Assembly (NCBI GenBank): GCA_964343305.1
Contig: CAYFJO010000193.1
Location: 1 to 19,601, forward strand
Direction of reading: 5' to 3'
DNA length: 19,601 bases
Source: CAYFJO01 sp964343305
GTDB lineage: Bacteria; Planctomycetota; Planctomycetia; Pirellulales; Pirellulaceae
Below, in pieces: positions 7,717 through 13,844 of this stretch. Under the pieces are notes generated by a model that was given only the letters and a program-made list of their open reading frames with translations, was not told the DNA's origin and did not search any database. The position numbers were made by a program, and so were the translations under genes. Each line of letters begins with the position of its first letter. Position 1 is the first letter of the stretch.

Positions 7717-7801
7717 GGTGTCCCTATTAGGCCAATCGAGACTACCGAAGTTTCAGAAAACTTCGGTAGTCTGTTCCGTAGCAACCCATGATTGGGACAC
7801 C
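7717..7801. repeat. 85-bp nested palindrome beside the transposase remnant
   Basis: The centre is a perfect 15-bp stem (7739-7753 with 7758-7772, core ACTACCGAAGTTT) around a 4-nt loop. An outer 8-bp inverted repeat, GGTGTCCC (717-724 of the 7000s) and GGGACACC (7794-7801), encloses it. The element begins about 75 bp upstream of the transposase remnant's start. REP-type transposases are known to be flanked by such hairpins, so it may be a mobilised repeat. It also lies just upstream of the DUF4258 gene and could affect that gene's transcription. Confidence 0.7.
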
Positions 7802-7864
7802 ACCCATACAAGCACGACGTTGTTTGCGCACGGTCGACCCGATAAAATCAACCGACTGGGCAAA

Positions 7865-8137
7865 TTGCTCAATAAGATTCGTGAGGCGGTTGCCGATGAT
7901 CGGTTTGTGGTTTCGTGGCACGCTGATGAACGGTGCGAGGAACGAGGAGTTGCGGCCTGGCAGCTTGTTAGTGGATTGGAGGATGCAGAGCTTTTGCGAG
8001 AGCGACCGGGCAGCAAGCCGTTGCCTTCGGTGGTTGTGAAAGAAGTACTTGCAGATGGTAGTGACGTCGAAGTGATTTGGGCGCGGATGGACCAGAGCCG
8101 CCGCGCCAAACTGATAACCGTCTACTTTCGAGATTGA
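7865..8137 (+). CDS. DUF4258-type toxin-like protein
   Basis: A protein of about 90 residues resembling DUF4258, a group often treated as RelE/ParE-like or BECR-fold toxin relatives. The visible signature is VVSWHADERCEERGV (His19, Arg23, Arg27 from the chosen start), followed by Ser-Val-Val-Val and a C-terminal strand pattern ending in KLITVYFRD. The start is uncertain: no ATG or GTG lies close to the conserved part, and TTG 7865 gives a length typical of relatives. TTG 7820 and GTG 7718 are in-frame alternatives, but the latter would translate the palindrome. Its stop overlaps the next gene as TTGA, pointing to coupled translation of a toxin and its partner. Toxicity is inferred from the family only. 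Confidence 0.68.
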   Translation: MLNKIREAVADDRFVVSWHADERCEERGVAAWQLVSGLEDAELLRERPGSKPLPSVVVKEVLADGSDVEVIWARMDQSRRAKLITVYFRD

Positions 8138-8355
8138 CGATAACGAAACGACGCGAAAAACGAAAACGCTGGATACAGCGTGGCAACTATGCCGTGGAAG
8201 TTGAAGTGGACGTGGTCTACTTTGCGGAAGATCCGACGGACCCGTGTCTTGAGCCTGCAACTATCCGCTGGCTCGACGAAGTCGCGCAAAAGGCCGAGGA
8301 AGGCGACCTCGAGTATCTTCAGAAAGTCGGTCGCGTTTTCCAAGCCGTTGACTAG
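8134..8355 (+). CDS. Probable antitoxin-like partner of the DUF4258 gene
   Basis: A 73-residue protein using a TTG start that overlaps the stop of the DUF4258 gene (TTGA, 8134-8137). It has a very basic N-terminus (KRREKRKRW), an acidic strand region (VEVEVDVVYFAEDP) and a C-terminal helical part with EPATIRWLDEVAQKAEEGDL and a GRVFQAV ending. I cannot name a family. Position, size and overlap suggest it partners the upstream protein, possibly neutralising it or repressing the operon. No helix-turn-helix is obvious. The basic start could bind nucleic acid or the toxin. Confidence 0.6.
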   Translation: MTITKRREKRKRWIQRGNYAVEVEVDVVYFAEDPTDPCLEPATIRWLDEVAQKAEEGDLEYLQKVGRVFQAVD

Positions 8356-8422
8356 CTGAAAACCGAAAACGGCGTCTGAGAAAGTGCGAAGAAACTAGGA
8401 TTGGAATCGACGATGAGACGCT

Positions 8423-8465
8423 GGGGACGACCCCAAAATCCCAATATTAGACCTGTCCCGTCCCC
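8423..8465. repeat. Short GGGGAC/GTCCCC inverted repeat
   Basis: GGGGAC (8423-8428) and GTCCCC (8460-8465) are inverted copies around an AT-richer centre containing AATATTAGACCTGTCCC. From memory, sequences of the form GACCTGTCCC and GTCCCC occur at ends of IS200/REP-type elements in several phyla. With a transposase remnant 800 bp away this could be an element end, but the 6-bp arms are short and the match is unverified. The rest of 8356-8510 holds no gene that I can see. Confidence 0.3.
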
Positions 8466-8510
8466 TTTCGCTACCTTGCGAGACAAGCAAAATGGCCAAT
8501 TGGCTCAAGT

Positions 8511-8867
8511 TCAATCTTCCCAATCACGCCACGTAAACGAACCGTCGTTAGGAAATCGCAGCACGTGCGTCACGAACAAACCCACAATCAGCCCCAAGAC
8601 ATTAGCGGCGACGATCGACCAAAAGATAAACGACACCGAATTAGGAACAGCCACAACGCCGACGATCAAACCAGCCATCGTGGCGCAAACAAACATGAAC
8701 CGGAGACTAAATTGCACTGGCCGATACGTCGGTTCGCCATCTTCCAGCAACCCGTCCACTTCTCGCGTGAAACTCGGATCGAGGTTTCCACGATGATCAG
8801 TCCCACATTGCCAGCACACAGCAAAACCATCATCAATTGATTCGCCGCATCTAGGGCAGGTCCACAT
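8511..8867 (-). CDS. Zinc-ribbon membrane protein of unknown function
   Basis: A 118-residue protein. The N-terminus is a zinc ribbon with four cysteines: CPRCG (4-8) and CWQCG (18-22), about ten residues apart. An acidic linker follows, then the planctomycete-type phrase FSLRFMFVCATMAGLIVG that opens the first of two membrane helices (about 53-72 and 77-100). The tail is short and polar (FTWRDWED). The ATG has a clear GGAGGT ribosome site 9 nt upstream. It begins 21 nt after the VWA gene stop, so it is probably the last gene of that transcript. No enzymatic function is visible; a role as a small membrane adaptor is only a guess. Confidence 0.75.
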   Translation of the reverse strand: MWTCPRCGESIDDGFAVCWQCGTDHRGNLDPSFTREVDGLLEDGEPTYRPVQFSLRFMFVCATMAGLIVGVVAVPNSVSFIFWSIVAANVLGLIVGLFVTHVLRFPNDGSFTWRDWED

Positions 8868-8888
8868 CGCACGTACACCTCCGTCTAT

Positions 8889-10589
8889 TCAGGCAATAAT
8901 CTCACGCTTGCGATTGACGTAGTCCCAGACAACATACCGGTCGAGATCGTTGCCAGCGGTGAAGAAGACTCGGCCTTTGGTCGATTCGGCGAGGTTGTGG
9001 GCAAAGCGGATGTCTTCTTCGGATTGCGACCAACTTGGGACGAGAAACATGTTGATCGTGATGCCTTCTTGGGCGCACAGGTGCCCTTCGCGCATCGTGG
9101 CTTCTTCGGTTAGCGGGTGTGGCGGATACAGCAGGTACAACGTCGACTCGTCGAAGTGTGACGTTGGCAGGCCGTCGGTGATCAGGATGATCTGACGGTT
9201 GGGCGTGTCTTGGGCGGCGAGGAACTGTCGCGACATCTGCAAGGAATGTTGGATGTTCGTGAAGTGCGGTGGCAACATGTACTCGCTGATGTCTTCGCGG
9301 CTCATGTCGACTTTGTATTGAACGACGGGATCGAAAATTGTTACTGGTTTGGGCATCAGTTCGGCGATCTTGCCGGACGGGCATGGCTTCGCGAATGTGT
9401 ACATCTCGACGAAGTTCAAGTAGTCGCCTGGATACTCGCTGCGGATCAAACCTTCAAGCGCGAGCGCCATCCGTTTGACGTTCATGTACTGGCCGTCGTA
9501 GCGCATCGAGCCGCTCATATCCATGATCACGATTGTTGCACACTTGGGCGAGTTGCGCGTCCGGTGGACTTCGATATCTTCGGGCTTGAGCTGCACGGGC
9601 AAACCGGGGCCGCCGCGCAACATCGCGTTGACGAACGATTGCGGGATGTCCATGTGTGTCAGCGAGTCGCCGAATTCGTACTGCTTCGTCTGCTGCATCT
9701 CGACCGCGCCTTCGCCCAAGATCGGCCCTTGATGCCGACCGCTGCGCGACGCCTGCAAATTGCTGAAGATCTTTTCCAGCAGTTTTCCTTGGAACAGCCG
9801 ATAAGCTTGCGGCGTGAGTTGAAACGCTCCGTGCTCGTTTTCCAAACCCTGTCGCTCGGCCATTTCGCGGACGTAATCTTCGACGGCTTGCTGCAACTCG
9901 CGCAGCTTTTCGACATCGCCCGGCTCGGTGAACTCGGCCAGAGCTTCGAGATCGACCACGGCAATCTGTGCCGTTTCACGAGCCTCTTCCAACTGCTTGA
10001 GCAACTCGTCGATCTTTTCCAACTCTTCCTTGATCGCCAGCGCCTCGTCGATCGTCATCGGCTCTCGGCCCGTGAAGGTGTACTTCGCCGCCAGCTCATC
10101 GATCTGATACTTGTCGCCCAATCGATCAAGCAACTGCACCAACTGGCGAGCAAACAACGACCGCTCGTCCTCGTCCGAATACCAGAGCCGCTCCATCTCG
10201 TAAATCTGTTCTTCTTCAAACGCCAGCTCAAACCGATCGCGCAGTTTGTTTGGTGGTTTGATGTTTTCACCCAATCCTCGATACCGAGCCCGCGCCTTCT
10301 CCTGCACCGAGTCAGTTTCAAACTTCTCAAGAATTTTGCGCCGGCGTTCCATCAGCAGCGCGATCAACATATCGAGACTAGGCCCCAGTCCCGCAATCTG
10401 ACTCGGATCAATCCGAATCGCCCGCGCCAGCTCTTCGTCAGTCAATTGACGAGTGCTGCCGAACCGCAGCATGTGTTCCAGCGCGGGCGAAACCAGATCG
10501 GGCGGCGGCTGCGTGGGGCTGGGAAAGTTTTTGGGGTCGTACTTCTGGTAAGTATGAATGACGCCGCCTAGCTTTGTTCGAGATGCCAT
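8889..10589 (-). CDS. Long VWA-domain protein with intact MIDAS motif
   Basis: A 566-residue cytoplasmic protein without signal peptide or membrane helix. The C-terminal von Willebrand A domain (about 345-530) has the full metal-dependent adhesion site: DMSGSM with D357, S359 and S361, then T444 (HFTNI) and D472 (LITDGLPT). The N-terminal 300 residues are helical and charged, with a coiled-coil-like stretch (about 185-240, rich in Glu and Lys), and have no named domain that I recognise. Such long VWA proteins often work with a MoxR- or chelatase-type AAA+ ATPase to remodel a target (known for ViaA and CoxE relatives); no such ATPase is in this window. The ATG at 10589 follows the upstream gene by 14 nt; a TTG at 10634 would overlap it. 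Confidence 0.88.
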   Translation of the reverse strand: MASRTKLGGVIHTYQKYDPKNFPSPTQPPPDLVSPALEHMLRFGSTRQLTDEELARAIRIDPSQIAGLGPSLDMLIALLMERRRKILEKFETDSVQEKARARYRGLGENIKPPNKLRDRFELAFEEEQIYEMERLWYSDEDERSLFARQLVQLLDRLGDKYQIDELAAKYTFTGREPMTIDEALAIKEELEKIDELLKQLEEARETAQIAVVDLEALAEFTEPGDVEKLRELQQAVEDYVREMAERQGLENEHGAFQLTPQAYRLFQGKLLEKIFSNLQASRSGRHQGPILGEGAVEMQQTKQYEFGDSLTHMDIPQSFVNAMLRGGPGLPVQLKPEDIEVHRTRNSPKCATIVIMDMSGSMRYDGQYMNVKRMALALEGLIRSEYPGDYLNFVEMYTFAKPCPSGKIAELMPKPVTIFDPVVQYKVDMSREDISEYMLPPHFTNIQHSLQMSRQFLAAQDTPNRQIILITDGLPTSHFDESTLYLLYPPHPLTEEATMREGHLCAQEGITINMFLVPSWSQSEEDIRFAHNLAESTKGRVFFTAGNDLDRYVVWDYVNRKREIIA

Positions 10590-10603
10590 ATTCTTGTAGA
10601 TCG

Positions 10604-11083
10604 TTACGGTTTTTCTCTTTGATGTTGCAGCCAATACTCTCGGAAGGATTGTAGCCGCGGCAAGGACTCTTTATCTTTCGCGCGGCCCGTCGCCTTCTTG
10701 CTCGCAATGATGTCGTCCAAATGGCAAACAGGGAATCCTTCCACGACGACTCGCCGCTGCCACGCTTCTTCAAACTGCTCAATGCCATCCGGAGCAAAAA
10801 CCAAATCGAGATCGAAGGGGCCATTCTTCAGTTGTACAAAGTCTTTGCCTGATTCGATCTGGAGCGCCTGTTCTTCGGTAAGATCAAATCCCAAGTCACG
10901 TAGGCCGGCGACAATTGCCACGCCATTTTTCTGACTCTTGTCGACAAACAAATCCGCATCTTGGGTTGTGTCAGGAAAGCCAAGGAGTATTGCCCCGGAC
11001 TTGCCCAGAAAGAGATATCGCACATCGCGTCTCGCGAAGACGTCGCGAATCTCCTCAGCTTGGCGATACTCAAACGCGCCCAT
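10604..11083 (-). CDS. Nucleotidyltransferase-fold protein with intact DxD motif
   Basis: A 159-residue minimal nucleotidyltransferase-fold protein. It has the loop GKSGAILLG (28-36), where relatives usually have GGxA, then DTTQDADLFV with the catalytic pair D42 and D44. The third acid is D93 in FDLDLVF. The C-terminal part shows the pattern LDDIIASKKATGRAKD (K130, R134, D137), common in AbiEii-like and antitoxin-associated relatives. I chose ATG 11083 over the TTG two codons earlier. The start overlaps the upstream gene by 14 nt. A substrate such as tRNA or protein is unknown. Unlike the copy at 6514-7080, the catalytic acids are complete. Confidence 0.78.
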   Translation of the reverse strand: MGAFEYRQAEEIRDVFARRDVRYLFLGKSGAILLGFPDTTQDADLFVDKSQKNGVAIVAGLRDLGFDLTEEQALQIESGKDFVQLKNGPFDLDLVFAPDGIEQFEEAWQRRVVVEGFPVCHLDDIIASKKATGRAKDKESLPRLQSFREYWLQHQREKP

Positions 11084-11315
11084 AACCAAGCCAATCTGGA
11101 AGGTTTTCCTCGCACCAACGACGGTATTCTTCCATGGTGTCGAATGCCCGAAACGGTTCGTCGTCTAACACGGGTTTATAGGTCTTGATGAATGCGTATC
11201 GGAATCGTAATTTCAAAGGACGCCGAGCGGCCGCTTCAAATTCGGCCAACCAATCCGCGGGAATATTGCCTGGCGGCACGCTAGTTTCATTCGTTCGCGA
11301 GAAACTTGTACTCAT
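11070..11315 (-). CDS. Small protein partnered with nucleotidyltransferase
   Basis: An 81-residue protein ending in EEYRRWCEENLPDWLGYGR, a C-terminal pattern that I recall from small proteins encoded next to nucleotidyltransferases in planctomycetes and cyanobacteria, though I know no family name. The first half includes PADWLAEFEAAARR and a basic strand. Its stop overlaps the nucleotidyltransferase start by 14 nt (11070-11083), and its own ATG overlaps an upstream stop codon as ATGA. It is probably the regulatory half of a two-gene module. No DNA-binding motif is obvious. Confidence 0.7.
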   Translation of the reverse strand: MSTSFSRTNETSVPPGNIPADWLAEFEAAARRPLKLRFRYAFIKTYKPVLDDEPFRAFDTMEEYRRWCEENLPDWLGYGRV

Positions 11316-11428
11316 AGTGACTCGAACAATTCGCCATTCAAGTTGTGCTCATACTGTCGCTTGCCGTCCGCAATGTCGGAGCCATTACGCTTCAAATCAT
11401 TGTAGACGCGGAGATCGCTTTTGCGAGC
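11312..11428 (-). pseudogene. Possible 3' remnant of a gene upstream of the small protein
   Basis: The minus-strand frame from 11428 to a TGA at 11314-11312 reads as plausible protein: RVYNDLKRNGSDIADGKRQ continuing to GELFESL. It is cut off by a TAG at 11431-11429. The only usual start inside is TTG 11395, giving 27 residues. Its stop overlaps the ATG of the next gene as ATGA, a coupling typical of operons. It may be the truncated end of a former first gene, a tiny leader peptide, or chance. I cannot name it. Confidence 0.35.
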
Positions 11429-11439
11429 CTAATCCTGTT

Positions 11440-11479
11440 CCAAGTTTTCTAGCGTTTACAATACGCAGCGAAAACTTGG
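11440..11479. promoter_or_regulatory. Imperfect palindrome in divergent region, possible operator
   Basis: A perfect 10-bp inverted repeat, CCAAGTTTTC (11440-11449) and GAAAACTTGG (11470-11479), encloses a shorter GCGT/ACGC pair. The arm centres are 30 bp apart, about three helical turns. It lies between the divergent minus-strand cluster and the secreted-protein gene, and its right arm overlaps the proposed -35 box at 11476. This fits a protein-binding site but also a hairpin-type repeat. Apart from this and the possible remnant, 11316-11557 holds only the promoter below. Confidence 0.5.
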
Positions 11480-11504
11480 TGTCTTGGACCTGCCGGGGTA
11501 TGAT
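11476..11504 (+). promoter_or_regulatory. Possible promoter for the secreted CARDB-like protein
   Basis: TTGGTG (11476-11481) is followed after 17 nt by TATGAT (11499-11504), one mismatch from the ideal -10. The transcript would start near 11511, about 47 nt before the ATG at 11558. The -35 is weak and lies in the arm of a palindrome, so activator or repressor control is possible. Confidence 0.4.
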
Positions 11505-11557
11505 ATGGAGAGTGTTCGCGTATCGGCCAACTTGCGGGCAGAGTAGGAGATCGCAAA

Positions 11558-13840
11558 ATGCTGGTGACAAAACCAAGGCGTTGGTTGTGTTTGGTCTTGG
11601 TTGTCTTTGTCGCGGTCGAGACGACGCTTGTGGCCCAGCCAAAGATTCCCATTAAGCCGCTGCAAATTGTGCCCAAGCCGGTTCGACCGCCAGCCACTGC
11701 GGTGCCGCCCGGGCCACGCCCGAGAGTGTTGCCGGATTTGCGATTCGGAGGAGCCCGGGTCAGCGGCAATCCACCGCGCGTGCAATTCTCGTTGCAGAAC
11801 ATTGGCCAAGCCGCGTCGACGCCGAATTGCGTTGTCTATGTCTTCAGCCGTCTGTCGAGCCGCACGTTGAACGTGGCTGTGCGATCGATCGCGCCGGGAC
11901 GCGGCCAGAGTTTTAACGCCGCTTTGCCGATCGACGCGTCGCGGCGCCGTGCGGACGGCAACTATGGCGGTACCGTCGTTACGCTGCAGATCATGCACCG
12001 GGCGTTGGAAACCAGCACGCGGAACAATCAAGTTTCCGTTTCGATTCCTCGGACTTCCAAGCGGCCTGCCGTCGAGCGCGACGATCCGCCGGAGCGGGTG
12101 AAGCGACCCGGCCGAGAAAAACTGCCCGTGGCGAAGAACGAATTGCACCGCCGTGTTCTGGAGTTCCGTCAGCACGTTCAAGTGACGAAGCGAACCAGTT
12201 GGCTGAGTTACTTCAACATCGATCAACTGACACCGATCGCCGCGGCGGGTGACTGGAACAAAAAGCCTGCGTCGAAGCAGGTCCTGATCGAGTCGTTAGC
12301 CAAGTTCGACTCGGTCAAAGGCAACGCCGCTTATCGGGACGTTTTGAAAATCACCGCGTTCGCGAATCTTTACTCGGCACTGCAAAAAGAAGTGGGCATG
12401 CGAGTTCCGCTGCTGCCCGGCGCCGTGCCGCTTGCCGGCGGGGCTCTGCTTTATCGGCAAAGTGGCGAAATGCAATTGACGCACGATGTCGAGATTCTGC
12501 CCGACGCAAGCGACACCAAGTTGACGTTTTGGTGGGATGTCACGAAAGTGCCTGATGCCGGTGCCGTCGTCTGGCAAATTGGCCGCAGCCGTTATACGCC
12601 GTTGGGCGGCAAAACGATCGAACAGCCACTGGGGCTGCTGTTGTCGCGCAATGCGAAAGGCGCGAAAAGTTCGTTTCAGGTCGACTTCGCCACGGTCACA
12701 AAGAATCTGGGCAACAAGTCGCCACCAAACTCGTCCGCCAAGGAAGACGCTGACGACACGAGCCCGCCGAACCAGCAAGGGTCGATCCAACGTTTCGTTC
12801 GAGCCGGCGGCAGCATCGTGTTCCACGTCCGTGCCATCCCGGTGGCTTCGACGTCGAATCTCAAACCAATCGGACTGCCGACGAACGTGATCCGCGTCTT
12901 TTTCGGCAAAATGCCCAAGACTTCGCCCGACTTTGAATTCGCCGAACAGGGACTGAGCACCAAACACGAACCAGACACCAGCCCCAAGCATCTCCGCGTC
13001 GCGCGATTCCAGTATGACGTGATGAAAACGTACTGCGACGCCCACTCCAACAAGTCGCATTGCGGCACGTTCAAGGGCGGCGACAACGACGGGCTGTTCG
13101 ACTTTGTCGAAGATGCGTGGGATTGGACGTGCACGGCGTATCAAGACGTGAAGAAAGCCGTTGTCTCGACGGTCGCCGCGGGCCTCAACGAAGTGCTGAC
13201 CAAACTGGACGACGATCTGAAGATTCCCGAAAGTGTGCTGATGACCGCGCTGGATTCAGCAATGGTCGCAGCCGGCATTCCACCAACAATTCCTAACTTG
13301 AACGACGTTGTCGAGATGAACGCCGACTATTTAGCCGGCAAAATCGTCGAGGAAACGGGTGTGCCGGGTCCTTTGGCCGACGAAGCGCGCCAACGCATCA
13401 AAGACGGCCTGATCGAGGGCGCGAACGAAGTCGCCAACCGAGCCAAGGGCAGCAAAGGCACGCCGTGCAACTACGTGACCGACCCGCCTCATTTCGTCGT
13501 CACGATCGAAAACGTCGGCGACAAGGTCTACAACGATGTGCACGTGCATTTGTTTCCGCTCGACTTGTTTGGCCAAAGGACCAAGTCGATTCCATCCTTG
13601 CGGCCCGGCGAAAGGATCGCGATTCCGTTCACGTTGCCACAATCCCAGGCGGACAAATACTGGGACGGAGCGCTTTATAGCCAATCAAAATGGCGAGCAG
13701 CCTACAACAACGAAAAGTTCGCCATCGCCGCCTACATCAAAGCCATCCCGGCCGGATCGAATCAGACATTTCCGTTGCACGTGGCATCGTATACTTCGCG
13801 CGCGCGAGTGTGGAACGAACCGTTCGTCGAAGAACCCTGA
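11558..13840 (+). CDS. Large secreted protein with terminal CARDB-like domains
   Basis: A 760-residue exported protein of unknown function. Residues 1-27 form a signal peptide (basic start, then LCLVLVVFVAV), followed by a proline-rich linker (28-57). Residues 58-165 look like a CARDB-type beta domain (LRFGGARVSG, VQFSLQNIGQA, NNQVSVSI). A second such domain appears at about 643-745 (FVVTIENVGDKVYND, LRPGERIAIPF). The middle (about 195-640) is not recognisable: a beta-rich part around 300-450 and a helical part at 520-630 with GIPPTIPNLNDVVEMNADYL. Cys493, Cys502 and Cys525 could form disulfides. The ATG has a TAGGAG site 8 nt upstream. CARDB domains are usually cell-surface adhesion modules; no enzyme motif is visible. 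The stop lies 4 nt from the convergent TPR gene. Confidence 0.8.
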   Translation: MLVTKPRRWLCLVLVVFVAVETTLVAQPKIPIKPLQIVPKPVRPPATAVPPGPRPRVLPDLRFGGARVSGNPPRVQFSLQNIGQAASTPNCVVYVFSRLSSRTLNVAVRSIAPGRGQSFNAALPIDASRRRADGNYGGTVVTLQIMHRALETSTRNNQVSVSIPRTSKRPAVERDDPPERVKRPGREKLPVAKNELHRRVLEFRQHVQVTKRTSWLSYFNIDQLTPIAAAGDWNKKPASKQVLIESLAKFDSVKGNAAYRDVLKITAFANLYSALQKEVGMRVPLLPGAVPLAGGALLYRQSGEMQLTHDVEILPDASDTKLTFWWDVTKVPDAGAVVWQIGRSRYTPLGGKTIEQPLGLLLSRNAKGAKSSFQVDFATVTKNLGNKSPPNSSAKEDADDTSPPNQQGSIQRFVRAGGSIVFHVRAIPVASTSNLKPIGLPTNVIRVFFGKMPKTSPDFEFAEQGLSTKHEPDTSPKHLRVARFQYDVMKTYCDAHSNKSHCGTFKGGDNDGLFDFVEDAWDWTCTAYQDVKKAVVSTVAAGLNEVLTKLDDDLKIPESVLMTALDSAMVAAGIPPTIPNLNDVVEMNADYLAGKIVEETGVPGPLADEARQRIKDGLIEGANEVANRAKGSKGTPCNYVTDPPHFVVTIENVGDKVYNDVHVHLFPLDLFGQRTKSIPSLRPGERIAIPFTLPQSQADKYWDGALYSQSKWRAAYNNEKFAIAAYIKAIPAGSNQTFPLHVASYTSRARVWNEPFVEEP

Positions 13841-13844
13841 CGTG

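Noticed and set aside
7739..7772. Simple rho-independent terminator
   Set aside because: The stem is strong but no T-run follows on either strand, and it is enclosed by a second inverted repeat, so a repeat element fits better.
7718..7864. Longer N-terminus for the DUF4258 protein from GTG 7718
   Set aside because: It would translate through the 85-bp palindrome and give a low-quality sequence unlike relatives.
9210..10571. A 453-codon open frame on the plus strand opposite the VWA gene
   Set aside because: It is fully antisense to a gene with a clear MIDAS motif. Its translation is rich in Leu, His, Arg and Gln with no motif, as expected from the mirror of a biased codon pattern.
12296..13144. 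A 282-codon minus-strand open frame opposite the CARDB-like gene
   Set aside because: The plus strand has a signal peptide, a ribosome site and domain-like ends; the reverse reading is a composition artefact.
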